Below are positions 1 to 5,399 of a DNA stretch of 8,432 nt, piece by piece. The DNA lies in assembly GCA_045532035.1 (NCBI GenBank), contig JAZSFD010000151.1, positions 1 through 8,432 on the forward strand, read 5' to 3'. Position numbers and translations under genes: made by a program. Numbering within the stretch: position 1 is the stretch's first letter; each line of letters begins with the position of its first letter. The notes beneath the pieces were generated by a model, which did no database searches, was not told the DNA's origin, and worked only from the letters and a program-made list of their open reading frames with translations. This stretch comes from UMGS1052 sp045532035 (GTDB lineage: Bacteria; Bacillota; Clostridia; Oscillospirales; CAG-382).

Positions 1-36
1 TTCTTTTTTCTCATTCTCATGGACTTGTCCTTTCAG

Positions 37-67
37 AAAACGAAAAACCGTTTTCGTTTTTTCTTTT
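37..67 (+). terminator. AT-rich hairpin with T-tract, probable intrinsic terminator
   Basis: A perfect 10-bp inverted repeat (AAAACGAAAA at 37-46, TTTTCGTTTT at 51-60) encloses the 4-base loop ACCG. The right arm runs into a T-rich stretch (TTTTTTCTTTT, 57-67). This fits a rho-independent terminator for a rightward gene lying left of the window. The stem is weak because it is mostly A-T, so efficiency is uncertain. A small GGAC-TT-GTCC palindrome (21-30) lies just upstream. I see no convincing gene in 1-171. Confidence 0.55.
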
Positions 68-101
68 GAAATGAATATTTGCCGCAGGTTCGGACAAACT
101 A

Positions 102-140
102 TTTTCGGACACGGCGCGAATATGTGTCGTATTCCGAAAA
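102..140 (+). promoter_or_regulatory. Possible stem-loop in the leader of the DUF378 gene
   Basis: TTTTCG (102-107) can pair with CGAAAA (135-140), and GACAC (108-112) with GTGTC (124-128). This gives an 11-bp stem with a one-sided 6-base bulge (129-134) and an 11-base loop. The octamer TTCGGACA also occurs twice as a direct repeat (89-96 and 104-111, period 15). A hairpin and an operator are both possible. No -35/-10 pair stood out between 68 and 171, so the promoter of the following gene is not located. Confidence 0.25.
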
Positions 141-171
141 AACGTATTTTTATTTTTAAGAGGTAAATGAT

Positions 172-384
172 ATGCTTGACAGAATAGCGCTTGTTCTGAC
201 AATTGTCGGTGCGCTTAACTGGGGCGGCATCGGCCTTTTCGGCTTTGACACCGTCGCATGGATATTCGGCGGGCAGGATGCGCTTTTCAGCCGCCTTGTC
301 TATTCGCTGGTGGCGCTTGCGGGCATCTGGTGCATCTCGCTCCTTTTCCGCAGCCGCGAAGTTCTTGACGATCGTATTGACTGA
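172..384 (+). CDS. DUF378 family small membrane protein (YuzA-like)
   Basis: This 70-residue protein has two predicted membrane helices: about residues 4-25, with the family-typical GALNWGGIGLFGFD stretch, and about 41-62. A basic then acidic tail follows (RSREVLDDRID). The motif of NWG, then FD, then AWIFG, with a second helix starting around SRLVY, matches the DUF378 family, whose members are usually 60-80 residues; the protein is therefore full length. The molecular function of the family is unknown. The ATG start is supported by AAGAGG at 158-163, eight bases upstream. The gene is monocistronic: a strong terminator follows 18 bases after the stop, and the next gene converges on it from the other strand. 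Confidence 0.88.
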   Translation: MLDRIALVLTIVGALNWGGIGLFGFDTVAWIFGGQDALFSRLVYSLVALAGIWCISLLFRSREVLDDRID

Positions 385-401
385 CGTTCTTGAACAGCAC
401 T

Positions 402-439
402 TTCACCGACGCAGAAAGCTCTGTGTCGGTGAATTTTTT
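402..439 (+). terminator. Strong intrinsic terminator after the DUF378 gene
   Basis: A 14-bp stem pairs TTCACCGACGCAGA (402-415) with TCTGTGTCGGTGAA (420-433). It has one G-U pair and the tetraloop AAGC, and is followed by six T residues (434-439). This is a textbook rho-independent terminator for rightward transcription. It directly abuts the TGA of the leftward lipoprotein gene (439-441). In the leftward sense the same hairpin forms but lacks a T-tract (it is followed by AGTGC), so it may act there mainly as a 3'-end stem. Confidence 0.9.
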
Positions 440-1926
440 CAGTGTACGAATTTTTGTCTGACAAATGCCGAGAAGGGCTTTACACTCTGATTGTAAAGAT
501 TCGAAAATCTGACATTCTTTTCCATGATCGATTGCAAAAGGTCATAGGACACCATCGAAAAGTCAGCCATTCCCTCGCCAAAAGCATAGGCGACATCATA
601 AACAGCACCATCTATGGCATCTCTCATGGCAAGAACAGACGCGTTGTCACGCAGATAATAGTATGTCCAGGAAAGGTCAACTATATCTGTTCCGTAGGAG
701 CTTTCATATGCATATATGGCATCAAGCACCTTTCCCGAAAGACCCGAGTCGGAAACACCATACGGCACAGCATATCCGCAGACCGACGAATCAACCCACG
801 AATAATACTTTTCCTGCACCGCAAAGCGCTTGGGTATAGGAAGGATTCCCCATTCCACGGGACTGTAAGCAAGGGTGGACGCCAGCGACAGCTTTTCGCA
901 GAAAAAGGCAAGTCTTCCGTCATTAAAAGCATCAAGTGCCACAGCTCCGGGATCGGAGTCGGGGTATTTTGCCTTGTGCGCCACACAAATGTTGCGGATG
1001 ACAGCTACATAATCATCATCTTCCGAAATGTTAAAATCCATTTTCAGGAAGCCTTCTTCGTCCACCGAGAAGAATTTTTTTCCGAAGGACGCAAATACCG
1101 CGTTGGCAAAAAGCGAGGTATTCATTGACGAAGAATAGCCGTATCTGTCCTTTCCTGCCTGCATTCTGCCGTTTTCGTCAAGGTCCGCCATCGCTCCCTC
1201 CGAGATGGCAAGAAACATATCCCATGTCCAGGTGTTGTTCTTCACCATTTCATAAGGATCGGAAAAACCGAGCTTGCTGAGTATGTCCTTGTTATAAAAG
1301 ACACACCAGACCGAACGCTCATCGTATGCCGCATCGCCGTAGACACCGAAAGTGGTATCACTTTGGGACAAGGAGGACAAAAGTTCGGGGTCGGTGTATT
1401 CCGCCTTATAGTCAAAATAAGGCACCGAATAAATATTCATCAGAAGCTGCGAGCCTGCGCAAGAGGCAATCGTATCCTGAGGCGCATAGACAAGATCGGG
1501 CAGAGGGTTTTCTTCGTCCGCGTTCTGAAGAGTCGGCTTGACCGAATTTCTGTCGGCGGTCTTGCAAACTATTTTTATATTGAATTTTTCCTCAATGGCG
1601 CGGTTTCTTTTGTAAAGCTCTTCGCCAACGATTCCCTTGCCGTCGGCAGATTCGGTAAAATCTTCCTCTGTTGTGAGAATGACAAATTCTCGTCCCCCGA
1701 AATCCTGCGAGGGAATGTTATCGAAAGCAGCTGTTTTGGGAAAATCGTCTTTTTCAGATTCTGTAGTTTCAGTAAGATTGTCTGCTTCAACCTCTTGCTC
1801 TGTGCTGTCGGGAAGCTCAACCATGTCCTCTCGGTTCTGTTGCGGAGCCTTTTGATTTTCGCAGGAAACGGCGCTTGGCGAAAGCATCAGAAAGCCGAGA
1901 AGCAGCGCTATCACTCTTTTTTTCAT
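439..1926 (-). CDS. Extracellular solute-binding lipoprotein (ABC transporter, family 1-like)
   Basis: This 495-residue protein is probably the substrate-capturing subunit of an ABC importer, tethered to the outer face of the cell membrane. The N-terminus is a lipoprotein signal: KKR, a hydrophobic stretch (residues 5-15), then SAVSC with the lipidated Cys22. The -3 position is Ala, slightly off the usual Leu. A Glu/Thr/Gln-rich linker (about 23-70) follows. The mature domain begins near FGGREFVILTTEEDF and contains GEELYKRNRAIEEKFNIKI, a pattern common in Clostridia sugar-binding proteins, plus a Trp/Tyr-rich middle (NNTWTWDMF). Length is normal for the family (about 440-560). The ATG lies 3 bases after the rpiB stop; the nearest purine-rich site, GAGG, is about 14 bases upstream inside rpiB, so translation may be coupled. 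No permease or ATPase gene is in the window, so the ligand cannot be assigned. It is the last gene of the leftward operon. Confidence 0.85.
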   Translation of the reverse strand: MKKRVIALLLGFLMLSPSAVSCENQKAPQQNREDMVELPDSTEQEVEADNLTETTESEKDDFPKTAAFDNIPSQDFGGREFVILTTEEDFTESADGKGIVGEELYKRNRAIEEKFNIKIVCKTADRNSVKPTLQNADEENPLPDLVYAPQDTIASCAGSQLLMNIYSVPYFDYKAEYTDPELLSSLSQSDTTFGVYGDAAYDERSVWCVFYNKDILSKLGFSDPYEMVKNNTWTWDMFLAISEGAMADLDENGRMQAGKDRYGYSSSMNTSLFANAVFASFGKKFFSVDEEGFLKMDFNISEDDDYVAVIRNICVAHKAKYPDSDPGAVALDAFNDGRLAFFCEKLSLASTLAYSPVEWGILPIPKRFAVQEKYYSWVDSSVCGYAVPYGVSDSGLSGKVLDAIYAYESSYGTDIVDLSWTYYYLRDNASVLAMRDAIDGAVYDVAYAFGEGMADFSMVSYDLLQSIMEKNVRFSNLYNQSVKPFSAFVRQKFVH

Positions 1927-1929
1927 AAC

Positions 1930-2376
1930 TTAAAACTTTTCCTCAAGCTTTGTGATAAGCTCTACTCTTGCGGAATGTCTTCCGCCGTCTTCGAATTCAG
2001 CCTCAAGATATGCGTCAACAATCATCTTGGCGGTCTCAATGCCGATAACTCTGGCACCGAAGCAGATGATATTGGAATTGTTGTGGATGCGTGTGAGCTT
2101 CGCACTGTAAACCTCGCTGACAGCGGCGGCACGCACACCCTTGACCTTGTTTGCAGCAATAGACATACCGATTCCGGTTCCGCAGATGAGGATTCCGCGG
2201 GAGCTGTTGTCGGAAACAACCTTGCGGGCAACCTTTTCGGCAGCCACCGGGTAGTCGATCTTTTCTCCGGTGTTGATGCCGAGATCTTCAACATCATGTC
2301 CTTTTTCGCGAAGATAAGCGGTGATCTCGTCTTTCATTTCGATGGCTGCGTGGTCGCAGGCAATATAAAGCTTCAT
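1930..2376 (-). CDS. rpiB: Ribose-5-phosphate isomerase B
   Basis: This 148-residue cytoplasmic enzyme of the RpiB/LacA/LacB family interconverts ribose 5-phosphate and ribulose 5-phosphate in the non-oxidative pentose phosphate pathway. The N-terminus has the phosphate/substrate motif ACDHAA (Asp8, His9). The core signature GILICGTGIGMSIAANK holds the catalytic Cys65. His98 lies in TRIHNNSNI, Arg109 in GAR, and the C-terminus has the family-typical GGRHSARV (about 130-137). All key residues seem present and the length is standard (about 140-150). Sugar-specific relatives such as LacA/LacB cannot be fully excluded, but the Cys and the GTGIGMSIAANK motif favour RpiB. The start is supported by an excellent Shine-Dalgarno, AAGGAG (complement of 2385-2390), eight bases upstream. 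It is 22 bases downstream of scpB and 3 bases upstream of the lipoprotein gene, in one operon. Confidence 0.93.
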   Translation of the reverse strand: MKLYIACDHAAIEMKDEITAYLREKGHDVEDLGINTGEKIDYPVAAEKVARKVVSDNSSRGILICGTGIGMSIAANKVKGVRAAAVSEVYSAKLTRIHNNSNIICFGARVIGIETAKMIVDAYLEAEFEDGGRHSARVELITKLEEKF

Positions 2377-2398
2377 GGTTTTATCTCCTTAAAAATAA

Positions 2399-3133
2399 TT
2401 ATTCTTGTTCTTCGGTATCATCAATGGTCATCTGGACTCCCTCGTCCGAAAGATCCTCGATGACTCCCTCTTCGGGAATTATATCGGGCACTGTTATCTC
2501 TCCCTCGGGATCGTTGTCCTGCGACAGCTTTCCGTCGCCGATATCCATCTGCTGCTGTTCCTCGCCTGCGGCAAAAGCTTTTCGGATCTCCTCAAGCTCG
2601 GGCAGATTTTCAAGCTCGGCGGTCGATTCAAGACCAAAGGTACGCAAAAACACAGGCGTTGTGCCGTAAAGGATCGGATGGCCGGGAGCATCAAGCCTTC
2701 CGACCTCCTCGATAAGTCCTTTTTCGGCAAGAGACGCCGTCACCGACGGCGATTCAACACCACGCACGCGGTCGATGAACGCACGCGTCACCGGCTGATT
2801 ATAGGCAATAATGGCAAGCACCTCAAGAGCTGCGCGGGAAAGGGGCTGGTTTTTTCTCAGCTCAAGGGCTGTGCGCACGATATCGCCGTATTCGCTTTTT
2901 GTGATGAGCTGGGCATAACCGTCATAAATGACAAGCTCGATCGCCGAGTCGTTTTCCTCGTATTTTTTCTTGAGCTTTTCAAGGGCCGGCAAAATATCCG
3001 ATTGAGATGCTCCCACCGCAAAAGCAAGCTTGTCAAAGCCCACTGCGCTTCCGCAGGCAAAAAGCACCGCCTCAGATGCTTTTATGATATATTCAAGATC
3101 GACGATGCCGTCGAACACCTGTTGATTATTCAT
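2399..3133 (-). CDS. scpB: Segregation and condensation protein B
   Basis: This is the winged-helix partner of ScpA in the bacterial SMC-ScpAB condensin, which acts on the nucleoid in chromosome compaction and segregation. The 244-residue product starts at ATG 3133 (MNNQQVF). The frame stays open for 30 more codons upstream, but those overlap scpA, are basic and non-homologous, and are rejected. Two winged-helix regions are visible. The first covers about residues 10-85 (EAVLFACGSAVGFDKLA). The second contains LSRAALEVLAIIAYNQPVTR and the family hallmark RGVESPSVTASLAEKGLIEEVGR, closing with APGHPILYGTT and FLRTFGL. An acidic, Glu/Asp/Gln-rich tail of about 60 residues follows, so the protein is longer than the usual 190-200. 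The start codon overlaps the end of scpA by 8 bases, with GGAG upstream, which suggests coupled translation. Confidence 0.95.
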   Translation of the reverse strand: MNNQQVFDGIVDLEYIIKASEAVLFACGSAVGFDKLAFAVGASQSDILPALEKLKKKYEENDSAIELVIYDGYAQLITKSEYGDIVRTALELRKNQPLSRAALEVLAIIAYNQPVTRAFIDRVRGVESPSVTASLAEKGLIEEVGRLDAPGHPILYGTTPVFLRTFGLESTAELENLPELEEIRKAFAAGEEQQQMDIGDGKLSQDNDPEGEITVPDIIPEEGVIEDLSDEGVQMTIDDTEEQE

Positions 3134-4007
3134 TATTTTCAAATTCTCCGTTTTCTCCGAAAGTCGGATATTCCTCCTCCACCTCACGGTTAAGGACAAT
3201 ATCACAATCGGAATAATTGTCACTGTAATAGGTGATGCTGATGCGCTTGCCCTTTATCAGCTCAAGCAGGGCAAGAAAGGTCGCCACGACCTCGCCGCGG
3301 CTCTGCACCTTGTCAAAAAAGCTGTCAAGGCGCTGTTTTTCCTTTTTTGCCAGGCTTTTAAGAACGCTGACGATCTTCTCGCCTACACTGACCTGTCGGG
3401 TGGCGGTCAGGTGCTTTCCGATGTTCTGCTCCATCTCAAAAGCGTTTTCCTCAAGCTCGTCGTTTCGCGCAAGAATGCGATGCAAAGCCTCTTTCAATAT
3501 CTCAATGTCGTGGGTAAGACGATATTCGGGGTCAACACCGATATCCTCGGCAGGCTTTTCATAGCGTCCCCAATATGTAAACTCGCGGTCATGGAGTACC
3601 TCGGCTGTCTTTTTGGCGCGCTGATATTCAAGAAGCATATCCACAAGCTCTTGTCTGGGGTCTTCCTCATCCTTTTGCACCGGAAGAAGCATACGGGATT
3701 TTATAAGCATAAGCCTTGCCGCCATAACGATAAAGGAGGAGGCGACCTCCATGTTGAACATTTCCATTTCATGAATATATTCCATGTACTGGTCAAGTAT
3801 CACGGCGATGGGAATGTCATAAATATTCACTTTGTTTTTGGCGATAAGCGACAGCAAAAGATCAAGAGGTCCTTCAAAGATCTCAAGCTTGAACTTTGGG
3901 GAATCGTCCTCTTCCTCGTCAAACAGCGAGATTTCGCCGTCGTTTTGTGCTGCACATTCGATTTCGCCGTCAATTGTTTCGATTTCTGTCATATTCTCCG
4001 TTCTCAC
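3126..4007 (-). CDS. scpA: Segregation and condensation protein A (kleisin)
   Basis: This is the kleisin subunit that bridges the SMC heads and binds ScpB in the SMC condensin complex. The 293-residue product has an acidic N-terminal extension (about 1-37, with FDEEEDDSPKF). The kleisin N-domain signature follows: FKLEIFEGPLDLLLSLI, then NIYDIPIAVILDQYMEYI, then VMAARLMLIKSRMLLP. The middle is charged and helical (about 110-215), and the C-terminal winged-helix region contains FLALLELIKGKRI. Length is slightly above the usual 240-270 because of the acidic ends. I take the GTG at 4007, whose GTGA overlaps the protease stop by 4 bases. An internal ATG at 3992 (five codons on) has GGAG only three bases away and is a weaker alternative. 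The stop overlaps the scpB start by 8 bases. Confidence 0.95.
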   Translation of the reverse strand: MRTENMTEIETIDGEIECAAQNDGEISLFDEEEDDSPKFKLEIFEGPLDLLLSLIAKNKVNIYDIPIAVILDQYMEYIHEMEMFNMEVASSFIVMAARLMLIKSRMLLPVQKDEEDPRQELVDMLLEYQRAKKTAEVLHDREFTYWGRYEKPAEDIGVDPEYRLTHDIEILKEALHRILARNDELEENAFEMEQNIGKHLTATRQVSVGEKIVSVLKSLAKKEKQRLDSFFDKVQSRGEVVATFLALLELIKGKRISITYYSDNYSDCDIVLNREVEEEYPTFGENGEFENNE

Positions 4008-4738
4008 ATTCCGAGCATTATATTAAAAGCGCCTTCCTTATTGACCAGCTTATCAAAGGGAATGAGGTTTACCGCGTCAACAATGAAATCGGTGACCGCG
4101 CCTGTGGCAGATGAAAGAATTCCGGAAAAAGCTCCGAGATAAAGAAGCACAAAAAGTCCTATCATAAAATACTGCTCGTATCTGAACACAAACATCGACC
4201 ATCTCCGCGGAATCAGCGCCGTAAGAAGGCGCGAACCGTCAAGGGGCGGAACGGGAAGCAGATTGAATACTGTCAGCGAAACATTCATGACAATACCGAT
4301 CTCAAAAAACCTCATTATCACATTCACCAGCGTGCCCGACAACTCAATTGCTGCGGCAATATGTGTCATAATGACAATAGAGGCCATATAAAGCAGCGCC
4401 ATGACAAAGGCAAGCAAAAAGTTCGAAAAGGGACCTGCAAGCGCGGAAATAACAAATCCCCATCTGCCGTTCTTCATGTACCTTGTGTTTATCGGCACAG
4501 GCTTTGCCCAACCAAACCCAAAAACAAGCATGGCAAGAAAACCGTAAAAATCAAAATGCTTCACGGGATTCAGCGTGATCCTTCCCAAATTTCGTGCGGT
4601 GGGATCTCCCAGGGCGTTTGCGGCAATTCCATGCACGCTTTCATGCACCGAAAGAGAAAGCAAGATAATAGGTATCGACAAAAGAACATCGATAAGAAGG
4701 CTTGTTTCAAATCCCGATTGTATCAGATCCAAAAGCAT
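4004..4738 (-). CDS. Site-2 protease-like M50 family membrane metalloprotease
   Basis: This 244-residue polytopic membrane protein belongs to the M50B/S2P-like zinc metalloproteases, which cleave substrates within or near the membrane. Zinc ligands are visible: HESVH at residues 32-36 in the first helix, and Asp167 in NLLPVPPLDGS (159-169). Other family marks are LGDPTARNLGRITLNPVKH (43-61), FGWAKPVP (75-82) and GPFSN (102-106). About four to six hydrophobic segments are present. ATG 4738 is chosen over an in-frame ATG at 4828 because the promoter puts the transcription start near 4827, because the extra 30 residues do not look like the family, and because AAGAG lies upstream of 4738. The SD is weak. 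The substrate is unknown. The gene heads the operon, and a protease of this type next to scpAB is a familiar arrangement in Bacillota. Its stop overlaps the scpA start as GTGA. Confidence 0.9.
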   Translation of the reverse strand: MLLDLIQSGFETSLLIDVLLSIPIILLSLSVHESVHGIAANALGDPTARNLGRITLNPVKHFDFYGFLAMLVFGFGWAKPVPINTRYMKNGRWGFVISALAGPFSNFLLAFVMALLYMASIVIMTHIAAAIELSGTLVNVIMRFFEIGIVMNVSLTVFNLLPVPPLDGSRLLTALIPRRWSMFVFRYEQYFMIGLFVLLYLGAFSGILSSATGAVTDFIVDAVNLIPFDKLVNKEGAFNIMLGM

Positions 4739-4773
4739 AAAATCACTCTTTTCGCAAAAAATAAAAATGTGAT

Positions 4774-4817
4774 TTGCCGCATCGGAAAGCCTTTGGAGCG
4801 CTTCTTTTTTGCGGCAA
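4774..4817 (-). promoter_or_regulatory. Stem-loop in the 5' leader of the protease-scpAB operon
   Basis: In the leftward transcript, TTGCCGCA (4817-4810) pairs perfectly with TGCGGCAA (4781-4774). The 28 bases between can form a shorter inner stem (GAAGC with GCTTTC, one bulge). Six bases downstream comes a U-rich run, TTTTTATTTTTT (4767-4756). The element lies between the predicted transcription start (about 4827) and the chosen start codon (4738). It could be a 5' stabilising stem or a weak attenuator. It matches no riboswitch class I recognise. Confidence 0.4.
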
Positions 4818-4833
4818 TTCGTATACATCTTAT

Positions 4834-4862
4834 ATTATATAATATTTTTATCCCAAAGTCAA
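4834..4862 (-). promoter_or_regulatory. Near-consensus sigma-A promoter of the leftward operon
   Basis: On the minus strand the -35 box TTGACT (4862-4857) and -10 box TATAAT (4839-4834) are separated by exactly 17 bases. That is five of six and six of six matches to consensus with ideal spacing. Predicted transcription start is about 4827. It should drive the protease gene, scpA, scpB, rpiB and the lipoprotein gene, since no terminator-like hairpin with a T-tract lies between these genes. Confidence 0.85.
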
Positions 4863-4914
4863 TAAATAACCCTCTGTTTTTGATCTTTTAATATATCCGA
4901 AAGGAAAATTTAAC

Positions 4915-5358
4915 GTGAAAAATCCCGTATCTTTCTTAACATTTGCTTCAATATCCCTGACGGTGTGCCTGCTTTCCCAATATCTGACAGCATCGGGGGC
5001 GCGGGAGCTCTTTTCGGAAGTGTTCCACACAAATGCATCCGCCGTCTGTGCCGCTTTTTTCGGAACGGCAAGAATAGCACAGCTTTTCTTCGGAATATAC
5101 ACGGCAAAAATGTGCGGAAAAAACCGTTTTGTCAACCTGTATTTTTTCGGTTTTTCGCAGGCGGTCTATATCATCGTTCATGTGCTTCTTTTTGAAAACA
5201 GAATTCGGTTTCTCGCAGCGATCTTTTTGCTGATACTGCTTTTTGTATCGGCAGCTCTTCTGAAAGCCTCCGGGGATGACAAAAAAAGATTCCCCTTTCT
5301 CCTACCTCAGATGGCCGTATATCTTTTCATGCTTCTTATGTGTTTTCGAGGGAAATAG
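4915..5358 (+). CDS. Five-helix membrane protein, possible divergent TspO/MBR homologue
   Basis: This 147-residue hydrophobic protein has about five predicted membrane helices (roughly 5-25, 42-65, 72-93, 97-118, 126-145), suggesting a cytoplasmic-membrane location. Length and helix spacing fit the TspO/MBR tryptophan-rich sensory family. Loosely matching segments are LSQYLT at the end of helix 1, AFFGTARIAQLFFGIYTA where TspO has its FGxxWxxLYxxMG segment, FSQAVYIIVHVLLF where it has QLxxNxxWSxxFF, and FLLPQ where it has LLIPY. However, it contains no tryptophan and lacks the PP motif, so heme or porphyrin binding as in TspO should not be assumed. Translation starts at GTG 4915, with AAGGA at 4901-4905, nine bases upstream. 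It is transcribed divergently from the protease-scpAB operon and followed at once by a terminator. The gene is confident; the family is a by-eye judgement. Confidence 0.85.
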   Translation: MKNPVSFLTFASISLTVCLLSQYLTASGARELFSEVFHTNASAVCAAFFGTARIAQLFFGIYTAKMCGKNRFVNLYFFGFSQAVYIIVHVLLFENRIRFLAAIFLLILLFVSAALLKASGDDKKRFPFLLPQMAVYLFMLLMCFRGK

Positions 5359-5399
5359 AAAAGACCCATTTCATTGTAAAATGAGTCTTTTCTTTGATT
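5358..5399. terminator. Bidirectional intrinsic terminator between convergent genes
   Basis: The stem pairs GAAAAGAC (5358-5365) with GTCTTTTC (5385-5392) and CATTT (5367-5371) with AAATG (5379-5383), with one C/A mismatch and a 7-base loop. Rightward, it is followed by a short T-rich stretch (TTTGATTTT). Leftward, the arm GTCTTTTC is followed by TATTT. It begins at the last base of the TAG of the five-helix gene and lies just past the stop of the leftward beta-helix ORF, so it can end both transcripts. Confidence 0.8.

Noticed and set aside
17..202. 61-residue leftward open frame over the left intergenic region
   Set aside because: It overlaps the DUF378 start, its leader hairpin and the terminator, has a composition typical of noise, and shows no recognisable motif.
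402..439. Terminator for the leftward operon
   Set aside because: The hairpin forms on both strands, but the leftward transcript has no T-tract after it. It is listed only as the rightward terminator.
1363..2463. 366-residue rightward open frame antisense to the lipoprotein and rpiB genes
   Set aside because: Long but purely antisense to two well-supported genes, spanning their junction. It is rich in Cys and Ser and has no domain; it mirrors the codon bias of the opposite strand.
2405..3193. 262-residue rightward open frame antisense to scpB
   Set aside because: Covers scpB, which has clear family signatures, and shows no protein-like motifs.
3134..3223. 30-codon upstream extension of scpB
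   Set aside because: Lies inside scpA, is basic and unlike ScpB. The ATG at 3133 fits the family N-terminus and the overlapping-operon pattern.
4863..4914. Promoter for the rightward five-helix gene
   Set aside because: AT-rich -10-like strings (TAATAT near 4889) are present, but no -35 box sits at proper spacing, so no promoter is called.
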